DNA from: Angiostrongylus vasorum
Taxonomy: Eukaryota; Nematoda; Chromadorea; Rhabditida; Metastrongylidae
DNA length: 64,000 nt
NCBI GenBank assembly: GCA_018806985.1
Contig: JADANN010000033.1
Coordinates: 186,001-250,000, forward strand
Direction: 5' to 3'
Of the stretch, positions 23,201-31,066 are shown in pieces (positions within the stretch are counted from its first letter, which is position 1; each line of letters opens with the position of its first letter). A program made the translations under genes and the position numbers. The notes beneath the pieces were generated by a model, which was not told where the DNA came from, did no database searches, and saw only the letters and a list, made by a program, of their open reading frames with translations.

Positions 23201-25415
23201 AATGGTCAATGTGGTTCGACCCCTGCCCAGCGGAAACAAAACCTTATATCACTCCGGGGTCGTAAAACTACTAGCAGACTAGTCTACTAGGATAGGAAAC
23301 ATTAATATCGCTGAGACAGGGGGTGTAATTTTGTAGACCAAATATGTGCATTAGCTTGCCCTTTACCCATATGCTACGAATGTAGTCGAACGCATGTAGT
23401 GCAAATCAATACTTGATCAGTGGCGAACACGCTAGCCTTTATCCTTTATTATTTAAAGCACTTAAAGTCTCCATGCTCGTCCGAGACCACTTATTTTTAA
23501 GCCGGCAAGCTAACGATAAATAGATGAATAGAAGCAGAAAAACTAAGTTCCGTGTTTGAACGCAGGACGTAATTTGCTGGCACTTTTAACACCCCTCAAA
23601 GGCAGCACATAAAAAGTGACGACATTGTGATTTATATCACAGCTTTAGCTCACCTGGGTTCAATGCCGACTTGTGCTCCCTAGATCAATCCCGTTGATGG
23701 GTGATTGCTGATAGCACTTATAGATCAATAACACGAATGAGAGAAAGGCAAAGCCAAGGACTGGCATGGTATGGTGGTAAACGCATCAGCCCCGGAAAGG
23801 GTAGTAGCGTGTTCGGACCTCACCGCAGACAGCAGCACATTATAGTAAATTCGACTTCTAGTGATTTTTAACGTCCTGAAGAAAAACGATCGAGTTCTCC
23901 AGTCTTTTTTTCTTCTTCTTTTTGAAAATTATGTTCCCTAGGAGAGTCAGTGAAGGGCGCGTGTGGTGCAGTAGTTGCAGTCGCCACTGCGACACACACG
24001 TGGAATCAATCCCCGCGCCCGTGGCTCATCAAGCCTTCCATCCCTCCTGGGTCGGCAAATTGGTACCACACTTGTCTGGGAGGATAGCAGCACTGGCTCG
24101 ATACATCGGTAGGCCATTGCGAGTCATTGTAAAGGCCAAATATGCATTCAATCACCTCCAACAATACTTAATGAAGTCGAATGCATGGCGCATCCCTCAG
24201 GGATTGATCAAGGACGAGAGCTTTATCCTTTATCCAGGACAGTCAGTGTACCGTTTACTACATCTAACATCTGACTGAAAGTGGAGAAAGGAAGATTATA
24301 GTGTGGTAGAATTTGGTTTTTTATGCAAAGACGTTTTTTTTGAATCTACTAAATCTAGAGAGTAGCTTTTCGCAAACCACGCCTTCCACAGTATTTTTGC
24401 TGGGTAAACTGTCGATTCTATATAGGAAATAAACTATTTCGAACAAAACATGATCGGATAGTATACGCATTGATATCAAAGCGCGCGGTCACTTATGTGT
24501 CCAATTTCATACGTTTTTTCAGTAGTTCACCATCTCCAAAGCGGTCTCGTCTATTGTTACACGATCACGATGAAGATGATGATGATGATGATAATTGTGA
24601 TGATGTCTACCGTATGACTTATCTAATGGAGAAGCCTCCTCCTTCTGATGATGACATTGTGATTAGTGTTCGAATTCCATATTTGGAAGATTGTGAAGGA
24701 CGTCGTGAAGAAACGTTTTCGTTTTCAAGACGACCAGAGGTATGGATTTGTAAATATTAAAAAATATTGTAAGTAAATATTGCGCTTAAAAACGGAAATG
24801 TAAGTCACTTATTAAATGTAATGGATAAAGATAAAGCTTTCGGCGTTGATCAATCGCAGAGCGATGCGACACGCATTAGACTTCATTAGGTATCGTTGGA
24901 GGCGACTGAATGCATATCTAGCCTTTACAATGACTCGGGCTGGTAAAACGATGTATCGAGCCAGTGCTGCTACCCTCCCAGAGAAGTCAGGTACCCATTT
25001 GCCGACCCTAGGGAGATAGAGGGTTTGGTGAGCCTTGGGCGCAGGGATCGATCCCATGTGTATTGGAGGGCCCCTCGGACCACTGCTTCACATGCTCCTT
25101 ATTAAAAATTAGCATGTGGTTAGTTTTTTGTGTAGGTTATTATTAATTGGTCCCTGAAATTCGTTCTTCTTACAGATTCGAAATTGTTATCGAACGGTGG
25201 TTCCAAAAGCTGATGACGGCGACTTTGATGCATTGGTGGAGATGTTCGTAGAAGTGAAGCTGATTCTTAATAGGAGATTACTGGATACAGAAAACGATGT
25301 CAAGGATATGGCAAAGCTGCAGAATGCTCTTAGTGAATTCCTTGACGACGATTTCAGTGGAGACGACGATCAGCATTATGGAGCAGCTGATAGTGAGGAA
25401 GAAGTGAACAGATGA
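11212..25415 (+). CDS. Unrecognised acidic helix-rich protein, about 434 aa
   Basis: No family recognised. Exons proposed: 11212-11512, 17382-17605, 22452-22599, 22789-22846, 22961-23076, 24523-24739 and 25176-25415. Phases match throughout except that exon 2 is 224 bases and needs one extra base: its frame breaks at about 17445 in an A-run, and one added A restores a phase 1-1 exon of 225. Visible features: amphipathic helical N-terminal half ([30 protein letters not shown]), suggesting but not proving an armadillo/HEAT-like fold; KPKS then SPSPKRSR and a run of D residues at about 297-304; acidic C-terminus with DDDFSGDDD and EEEVNR. Possible extra exon at 22649-22699 ([17 protein letters not shown]), out of phase with its neighbours. 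Follows nap-1 on the same strand. Introns 1 and 2 (5.9 and 4.8 kb) are loaded with transposons. Confidence 0.7.
12521..12800 (+). repeat. SINE-A copy
   Basis: Near-complete: A-box-like GTGGCGCAGTGGTCGG at the head, B-box-like GGGATCGATCC, body with ACCAAGCTTGTTTGGGAGAA, tail CTTTATTCTTTATAC. In intron 1 of the 434-aa gene. Confidence 0.85.
13490..13745 (+). repeat. Diverged SINE-A copy
   Basis: Recognisable pieces: ACACGCGTGGT-like B-box zone (ACGCGTGGTCGTTGGTTC), AGTAGACTTGTCTGGGTGTA, ATCAGTAGGCCACAACAAGT. Head and tail are eroded. Confidence 0.55.
13862..14190 (+). repeat. PAL-B unit followed by a truncated start
   Basis: Starts TTTTCACGGCAAGGTATCAT, continues through ATGACGCTGAGATATTTGCA, the tRNA-like block, TTGATCTGGGGAGCACAAAT and GGCTTTAGTCGAAATCAT. 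The last 30 bases begin a second unit (ACTGCCTACTGTTATTTTGC) that is cut short. Confidence 0.75.
14191..15111. other. Intron sequence with nothing recognised
   Basis: Part of intron 1 of the 434-aa gene. No exon with matching phase, no repeat family and no RNA gene was recognised. Confidence 0.4.
15112..15391 (-). repeat. SINE-A copy, reverse orientation
   Basis: Tail (GATAAGGCTGTCAGCGTTGA) at the low coordinate and tRNA-like head (reverse of GGCGCGTGTAGCGCAGTGG) at 15391. Nearly full length. Confidence 0.85.
15876..16083 (+). repeat. SINE-A copy with internal deletion
   Basis: The head keeps near-ideal internal promoter boxes: TAGCGCAGTGG (A box) and GGTTCGATTCC (B box). About 80 bases of the body are missing between GACCTGTTCGGAAA and TTCAATCACC. 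Because of the intact boxes this copy was checked as a possible tRNA gene, but no acceptor-stem pairing is seen. Confidence 0.8.
16118..16324 (-). CDS. Possible small single-exon ORF nested in an intron (68 aa)
   Basis: Reads from ATG at 16324 to TAG at 16118, with [19 protein letters not shown] at the start. Composition is protein-like and free of repeats, and it lies antisense inside intron 1 of the 434-aa gene. There is no spliced-leader acceptor next to the start and no recognised domain. It could be a small gene, one exon of a larger antisense gene, or chance. Confidence 0.25.
   Translation of the reverse strand: MASSELQDQQSLSDQTTTKMKGGLGLAQFLVKTSHSSDPAKQQGVPIDLRDIYIEAFNLTLQILTTAS
16729..17035 (+). 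repeat. SINE-A copy with 13-bp target-site duplication
   Basis: Best-preserved reference copy; body at 16742-17022, flanked by TTATCAAACTCAG at 16729-16741 and 17023-17035. Head GGCGTGTGTGGCGCAGTGG (A box), B-box zone GTGGAGTCGATCC, constant body CAGAACCACTGGCTCGATAC, end GCATCCCTCAGGGATTGATC, tail CTATCCTTTTATTT. The duplication plus a tRNA-like pol III head define a SINE moved by LINE machinery. The local RTE elements are the obvious candidates for that, by inference. Confidence 0.92.
17095..17250 (-). repeat. SINE-A fragment, reverse
   Basis: Head-proximal part only: TAGCATCCTCTCAGATAAGT through GGGCGCGGAATTGAACC. Confidence 0.7.
17701..17895 (+). repeat. 65-bp unit in three head-to-tail copies
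   Basis: Copies start at 17701, 17766 and 17831, each 65 bases beginning CATGGCAGGGACCTAG. They differ by a single base (A to G in copy 2). Each unit holds an acceptor-like GGCAG followed by a frame reading [18 protein letters not shown], but no donor follows and the frame ends inside the next unit. It lies 95 bases after exon 2 of the 434-aa gene and just before a mariner relic. Confidence 0.95.
17910..21996 (+). mobile_element. Mariner (Tc1/mariner) relic, split by an RTE insertion
   Basis: Left end TTGGGTTGTTCGAAAAT follows a TA, as for mariner. The right end near 21980-21996 is a rough inverted match. The transposase helix-turn-helix part is readable at 18147-18420 ([15 protein letters not shown], then a GDFDVE-like stretch) and a catalytic-domain scrap at 21850-21910 ([14 protein letters not shown] then a stop). 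The RTE copy at 18422-21806 separates the halves. Frameshifts, stops and missing middle parts make it inactive. Confidence 0.8.
18410..21818 (-). mobile_element. RTE-type LINE, nearly full length, degenerate, with 12-bp duplication
   Basis: Minus-strand element at 18422-21806, flanked by AGGAATTGAATT at 18410-18421 and 21807-21818. From its 5' end: a GGTCCCTC-type leader; endonuclease region at about 21270-20500 (reverse of the GVGVLVN and DFNAK-type motifs); reverse transcriptase at about 20000-19150 with NYRPI, a [10 protein letters not shown] motif and an FADDIV catalytic motif at about 19245-19270; C-terminal part to 18500; and a short ACAGGTGA-like tail. Many stops and frameshifts, so it cannot encode an active enzyme. 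It lies in intron 2 of the 434-aa gene, opposite to transcription, inside the mariner relic. Confidence 0.9.
22000..22440. other. Intron sequence with nothing recognised
   Basis: End of intron 2 of the 434-aa gene; no exon or repeat family seen before the polypyrimidine acceptor at 22440-22451. Confidence 0.4.
23163..23448 (+). repeat. Old SINE-A copy
   Basis: Head GTGGCGCATGTAGCTTAGTGG and GTGGTTCGACCCCTG, end GAACGCATGTAGTGC and CCTTTATCCTTTAT. The middle is strongly diverged. Confidence 0.6.
23605..23835 (-). repeat. PAL-B arm, reverse
   Basis: Runs from TTGTGATTTATATCACAGCT and GGGTTCAATGCCGACTTGTG to GTGTTCGGACCTCACCGCAG; the hallmark terminal CTCAGCATCAT is lost. Confidence 0.7.
23940..24250 (+). 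repeat. SINE-A copy with imperfect duplication
   Basis: Body 23956-24234 with GCGCGTGTGGTGCAGTAGTT at the head and GAGCTTTATCCTTTATCC at the tail. Flanks AGGAGAGTCAGTGAA and AGGACAGTCAGTGTA match with two differences and probably are the target-site duplication. Confidence 0.85.
24821..25098 (-). repeat. SINE-A copy, reverse, in the last intron
   Basis: Full-length reverse copy between exons 6 and 7 of the 434-aa gene, from GATAAAGCTTTCGGCGTTGA to the head at 25098. Confidence 0.85.
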
Positions 25416-25420
25416 ATAAA
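25415..25420 (+). terminator. Possible poly(A) signal overlapping the stop codon
   Basis: AATAAA starts on the last base of the TGA stop of the 434-aa gene. This would give an extremely short 3' UTR. No other canonical signal is seen in the next 250 bases. Confidence 0.35.
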
Positions 25421-25855
25421 GTAGATAAAGGTGAGAATAGGCGAGGTTGATTAGTTTAGATGGGTTGAATGAGTTATGAGTGTAGCTACAACCGTGAGCT
25501 CAATGCCTTTTGAGTATAAGCTATAATATAGAGACTTGTCTTTTCAGTTGCCTCTATATTAAAATTAAGGATTTGTTGATTTTTTTATTTATTGAGCGAA
25601 TGTCTTGTTAAATTTTGCTATTTTCATCCCTTTTGACAGACGACGAGAATTTTTGTACTGTAGATAGTTAAACGAATATAAAATTGGCGAATTAAACGAA
25701 TTTTCTACGGATTCTGCAGAAGAGGGGTGGCATCTTTTCCATTTCTTTTTCGTTTTGATTTTGTTAGTCTTCAGTTAGGATCTACCGTTTCTTTACATTC
25801 TCAGCTAGAGAGACTAATGAATATTGCTATTAGCAAGATATCATTACACATGAGT

Positions 25856-26000
25856 GAGGGGACGCGGAAAGCGCGTTAGTTAGAAATGGCGTGTACCACA
25901 TACAGTACCCAACAAGTTCGATCCCACCCGGTCCAACGAAGTCCTGATCCCTCAGACAAGTGCGATCTGGTACGGGAATTCTTAGGGAAGTAGTCATTTA
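25856..26000 (+). repeat. SINE-like relic
   Basis: GGGGACGCGGAAAGCGCGTTAG head and AACAAGTTCGATCCCACC B-box-like element, then CCTCAGACAAGTGCGATCTG. Only the 5' half is left. Confidence 0.45.
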
Positions 26001-26377
26001 TTGTTCTGTGCTGACTTAATTAGCACTTTCATTCACAAAACATAAGGTTGTTCATGAACGTATCTACATCTTTCACACAAGCTGTTTCGTTCCGTGATCA
26101 ATCGATGGACGAAATCCGGTTAAATCACTGGGCTCGGTAGTCGTTTGCATGATCTGAATTAAGCATGACGTTGTATTCTGTAATAGCTTTTATTATCTTT
26201 TTATAAGTCTTGAACACAACTATAAGTCTTTATTGCTGCACTATGCCATAAATTCTCTACAAATGTTATACGGATGATTTATTGTAGGCCTACGACGAAG
26301 TTCGGATAAAAAGTATGAAAAAAATTCGATAGTTTTTTGTTCAAACACTATGAATGAGCTTTTTAAGTGAGATGTGC

Positions 26378-27071
26378 CTACAATGTTCTTTCACCTTCAA
26401 TGCGACAACAACAGTATGTAGGGGACGCTGCACATGTGCTGTCCCACGACTCGGGTGTTATTTCTCGAATAAGGTGACTAGAGTCTTGAAAAATAACCTG
26501 GCGCTGGACGTTTAACTCCATTGTTTCTGGACATTCTATGCAAAGATCTGAAGGCAGATTCATGTCTTTTCTCCTTAGTGTGCCATTTAGTGACCAGTTA
26601 TGAGGTGTGCCATGCGTGCATCCCACATTTAGTAATGCCAATAAGGTCGGACAGTTCTTTTGGCACAGGTAGATCGAATTTTGCATGTTAATTCTTAACT
26701 TCTGTCTCGTAGTAGAGATAAACACTGGTTCAAAATATAATCATCAAGAATGAGAAATGGGTATCCATTGTCAACTATACCCGCATGCACAAATTGCAAG
26801 GCTTCGCTTGCGTTCAAGAGGCTAAGTTTTCAAAAAAGTCGTGTTTACTGGATCACCATTGGTTCATGGCGTCAAATAACTGGAGCTTTTTCTGTTCGAG
26901 ACCACTAGTATATGTGACTTTCATTATTACGAATAAGGTGAAGACCGCACACATGATTCCTAGTTGACCCACGATAAGCTCTTCAACTTTTGGTAGGAGA
27001 TTACTGCTCCAGTGCACCGTTGCGGCGAGCTGGCCTATTCGGATGGTCGTCTGTTCAGGACAATGCACCAT
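26378..27071 (-). CDS. Unrecognised single-pass membrane glycoprotein, 200 aa
   Basis: Three exons on the minus strand: 27071-26857, 26821-26781 (41 bases) and 26724-26378. Introns are 35 and 56 bases with GT-AG ends, and the phases (2, then 1) fit exactly, which random frames would not. One hydrophobic segment at about residues 32-54 (LIVGQLGIMCAVFTLFVIMK) with no signal peptide before it, so type II topology is likely. After it come sequons at 75 (NAS), 128 (NWS) and 132 (NGT) and nine cysteines, ending in a CCCR cluster, as expected for a luminal or extracellular domain. Stop TAG at 26378. A poly(A) signal AATAAA lies on the minus strand at about 26290. The start is the first ATG in frame; no spliced-leader acceptor is next to it, so an upstream exon is possible. 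Family not recognised. Confidence 0.65.
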
Positions 27072-27290
27072 AATGTTACCGCAGATAAAGTTCAGATTAA
27101 AATATCGAAAATGCAGACCAATTCTTTAAGCAGGAGCACGATGCCTTTTAAATTTATCGGGCCGAATATACGTGGACTAAAAGGGTGGGACGGCCCACAC
27201 CAGTGGGATATGCTTCATTTATTGAGTTTATTGTTAGATTTTGTATTAAGTGTCAGATTTCTGGATTTATCCCTCTATAACAGAACTTCA

Positions 27291-27512
27291 GGGGCGCGTG
27301 TGGCGCAGTGGTTGGAGGCGTCATTGCGACACACACGTGGAATCGACCCTCGCGCCCATGGCCCACCAAGCCTTTTCATCCCTCCGGGGTCGGCAAGTTG
27401 ATACCAGACTTGTCTGAGAGGATAGCAGCACTGGTTCGATACATCGATAGGCCATCGCGAGTCATTGTAAAGGCCAGATATGCATTCAGTCACCTCTAAC
27501 GATACTTAGATG
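27291..27512 (+). repeat. SINE-A copy, 3'-truncated
   Basis: GGCGCGTGTGGCGCAGTGG head to ACCTCTAACGATACTTAGAT; the last 60 bases and tail are missing. Confidence 0.85.
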
Positions 27513-27758
27513 TCTCTTACCATTTCCCAGTTGAACGGAACGAATCTTTTTCTTTATCATTCGCAACCTGTATGGATCTGTAAATCGGGCATTCAATCCC
27601 AGCAGATTCAGTCGACGACTTACACGTTTCATCGTCGTCATGTCAGCACCCTGAAATCAGTGACGATTCTTCAACATGGCGAAAGCGTAGATAGTGTGAA
27701 GAGTTGTCTTAAAAACTGAGTTTCATTAGACCTCGGTAAGAATAATACCAATGATTTT

Positions 27759-28162
27759 CCACATGATTGACCTGACGTGAGGTTGGCATAAAAAACGTTT
27801 ATCCAGCTAACATTTCGGCGTCTTCGCTTTCTTCAGAGACCGATTGATCAGACGTCGATGGTCCCACGCTGGTCGTTGTAGCAACGTGTGTGCTCATACT
27901 CGTATGGAATCGAATCGAATAGAGGGAGCACCGCTTGCATGAGGGAACATCACTCAGCGGTCCCCTTTTCATATAGGACGGATAGCGAGCGGTGCTCCCT
28001 TCATGGATTCGACTCGATGGGACTACGAACATCCACAACGTGACAACGACCAGTTTGCGATCATCGACTAGGATCAGCTTGCCTTTGAAGAAGACGAAGG
28101 TGCCGAAAGCGTTAGCTGAATAGAAGTTTTTATACCAACCACGTCTCAGCTCAATCATGTGG
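27759..28162. mobile_element. Inverted-repeat element with a hammerhead-like motif in each arm
   Basis: Two long inverted arms, 27759-27935 and 27988-28162, pair almost end to end: outer CCACATGATTGA and TCAATCATGTGG, inner AGGGAGCACCGCT and AGCGGTGCTCCCT. The spacer is about 52 bases. Each arm holds the motif CTGAAGAA or TTGAAGAA, stem-loop, GAAA and GTTAGC (27806-27836 minus; 28083-28116 plus). A 119-codon frame through it is a by-product of the palindrome. It could be a non-autonomous DNA transposon, a fold-back element, or a pair of inverted Penelope-type terminal repeats. No clear target-site duplication was found. Confidence 0.75.
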
Positions 28163-28458
28163 TCATGTAGAAAATTTATTGTTCAGAGTTAATAAACTTA
28201 TTTTTATAATTTCTGTTCAGCGTTCTTATGCCTTTGGTATGATGAGATGACGATAGAAATGTTAGTATACCACTTTTTTGTCCCTATTCATATTTTTGCT
28301 GCTCTTTAATCCCATATGGCTGAATAATCAACAGTTAAGATTTCCTTTTGACTGTTCACTTTCGAAGTTTCAGAAATCGTTTCGAGCGTAAGGAATTCGA
28401 TGACATGCTCCTGTCCAGCTTTACCCGAAAACACTGTACAATTAAAAGGACAAAGAAC

Positions 28459-28723
28459 AAGGCTCTCGGCATTGATCTACTCTTGATGGATGCTCCATGC
28501 ATTCGACTTCGTTAAGCATCGTTGAAGGTGATTGAATGCATATCTGGCTTTTACAATGGCTCATGGTGGCCTACCGATTTGTCGAGCCAGTGCTGCTGTA
28601 CTTCCAGACAAGTCTGGTACCAATTTGCTGACCCCGAAGGGAGGGCTTGGTGGGCTTGGAGCACGGGGATCGACCTCATGTGTATTGCAGGGCGCCTTAG
28701 ACCACTGCTCTACACGAGCTCCT
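28459..28723 (-). repeat. SINE-A copy, reverse
   Basis: GGCTCTCGGCATTGATCTAC to the reverse head at 28723; close to full length. Confidence 0.85.
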
Positions 28724-28831
28724 ACTGTACGATTATGTTACGATTTTTTTGCGTAGCCATATAATGGGAAAATTTAGATAAAATATAGTAATATTGTGTG
28801 CAATATAAAATGTACTAAGTGATATAGTATA

Positions 28832-29123
28832 AGAGCACATGTAGAGCAGTAGTTAGAGGGGTGCCCTGGAAATACACACGTGGTCGTTGATTCGATCTGG
28901 CGCCTAGGGCACACCAAGCCTTTCATCCTTTCGGGGTTGGAAAACGGAAACCAGAGTTTTTTAGGGGAATAGGAGCACTGACTCGATACATCGGTAGCCC
29001 GCGGCAAGTCATTGTAAAGGCAACGTGCCTTCAATCACATCTAACGATGCTTAATAAAGTCGAATGCATGACACATCCCTCACGGACTTATTAACGAGGA
29101 ATGGTTTATCCTGTATCATTTAT
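28832..29123 (+). repeat. SINE-A copy
   Basis: Head GCACATGTAGAGCAGTAGTT, B-box zone GTTGATTCGATCTGG, end GGTTTATCCTGTATC. About 110 bases from the opposite-facing copy upstream. Confidence 0.75.
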
Positions 29124-29385
29124 CTTTTTTCGATGTCATATTATGGATTAAATTATTTTTGGCCTAAAAAAGCACATAAACCTTAATAATGTGATCTACA
29201 ATCTGAAGAAACATATTGGTCGTTCACGCAGAGGTTAAGTGAGGATTGGGTTACTAAAAGTAAGACGTATTCACATAGATGTACGTAGCAGAATACTGCA
29301 AGTTTCTAGAATCTTGTAAACGGACGTTAAAAGTTGAGCTATAGATTGTAAGTTTTCTATGATCACATGCTGGAGCGGTTAGCAA

Positions 29386-29642
29386 AGGATAACGCGTTTG
29401 GCCTTGATCAATCCAGTTGTGATGTGCCATGAATTTGGTTCTATTTAGTCTATACGTCTATACAATGACTGGTGTTGGCGTACCGACGTGTCAAAGTAGT
29501 GTTATTGTCCACCCAAACAAGTCTATTGCCATATTATTGACGCATAGGGGTTGAGAATCCTCTCTTTAGATCGGGGAAAGGAATCGAACCAAGGAGTTGC
29601 ATATTTCAAGGCACTTCTAACCACTGCACTACTACACACGTC
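29386..29642 (-). repeat. Diverged SINE-A copy, reverse
   Basis: GGCCTTGATCAATCCAGTTG through GGAATCGAACCAAGGAG to ACTACTACACACGTC. Confidence 0.75.
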
Positions 29643-30487
29643 TTAGGTGCTAACGCGGTCAAAAGCTCTGAATCTTTGTTTTTTTCTTCTATTATTCTTC
29701 GTCGATCAACTTACTATTTAATTTAGAAGGTTTGCCACAATGTTTATCATTCTGTCACCAACGACAAATTGCTGAGTATTGATTTATTTTATTTAAGTTT
29801 TTAATGCAAAAATTTCCGTCCCTGTGACAGAGCGGGGGGCAAATTGCAGACAATATGTTTGATTGAAATTTACTTAGAAACCATGCAAGTGCAAGTGTAT
29901 GAAATATTAATAGAAATATAGTGAAATATTATTGTCAGTAATTAACCGAAGGAATTTGGATAATTGGAATATTGAAGGGAGTCGAACAGCAACGACAACA
30001 AGACGGCTATGTGTTGATGACGTCACTAGTTCTGTTTTTGATTGACCTTAGAATGCTAGCGTATGGTTACATTGTCAACTGGAATGTAAACATAACAGAT
30101 CTGACGCGAATCTGGGTCCTTGAATGGTCACCTGAAAGCAAATTTGACAATGAAGAGTTAAGCGGTAGGAAGTTATTAATCCCGTTAACGATGTGCCGTA
30201 CATTCGACTCCATTGAGATAACTAACATGAGAGGGAAATTTCGTGAAATCGTAATTTCACAAAGTTGGTGTTTCCTTCCTGAGCAGACACGAGGTTGTCG
30301 AAAATAAGACTTGCTCAATAATGGGTGACCTTTTGACGATTTTGCTTTCTCCTGAGGCTGGACGGGTCAAATTGACTTGTTATCTACCCAGTCAAATACT
30401 TCCACAACCCACGCGGAAAAGTGAACAATACATAAATTCCGTTCGCATAGTGAAAAGCTTTTCTTTTCCTTCACCGCTTTAGAGTAC
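29643..30487. other. Unassigned stretch
   Basis: A 111-codon plus-strand frame at 29972-30307 has a hydrophobic run near its start and two sequons but no splice context or family resemblance. It was not accepted as a gene. Otherwise nothing was recognised. Confidence 0.35.
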
Positions 30488-31066
30488 AACCACAAAGACG
30501 CTGAGATAGGAGCAGAAATCAAAACCCCATGTAGGCTTTTAATCCCCAAATTACCCTTATCGAAGGGTCTAGTGTTATACACCACTCCAGCCTAGGACAT
30601 TACTTTCCCTATCACTCAGCTATGTTTTTTTCCTTATCCGTTCAATTTGCATTCCCTCTTCAACGGGATTAACCTGGGGAGCACAAATCGGCACTGAACT
30701 CAGTTAAGCTGAAGTTGTAGTTGAAGTCACAATCCCATGACCGAGTTTTCGAAATCACAATGTTTAACCTTGAAAGATAAGCAAAAAAGAATGGGCAGTT
30801 ATTAAAAGTAGTCAAAAACTTGTGATTTCAACTGCTCCTTCAGCTTAGTTAGGGTTCAGTCCGATTTGTACTCCATAGGTCATTCCCGTTGATGGCTAAT
30901 TGCTGATAGCACCGATAAACTAGAAAAAAGTGGCTGAAAGGCAATGCGAAGGCCTTGGTTGGTGTGATGAATAGCAGAGTGAGCTCCCGGTAAGCGTAGT
31001 TGAAGGTTCGAAGTCGTCCTGAGGTTGCGAATTTCGATCATATCTTAGCATCCTTGTGTACGTGTG
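30488..31066. repeat. Two PAL-B units facing each other
   Basis: Plus-oriented unit at 30488-30772 (ACGCTGAGATAGG, GGGGAGCACAAATCGG) and minus-oriented unit at 30792-31066 (GTGATTTCAACTGCTCC, TCTTAGCATCC), with 20 bases between. Together they form a large, diverged palindrome. Confidence 0.75.

Noticed and set aside
27799..28158. 119-codon minus-strand open frame
   Set aside because: It runs through the inverted-repeat element and results from the symmetry of its arms.
29972..30307. 111-codon plus-strand open frame with a hydrophobic start
   Set aside because: No splice or trans-splice signals and no conserved motif; cannot be told from chance.
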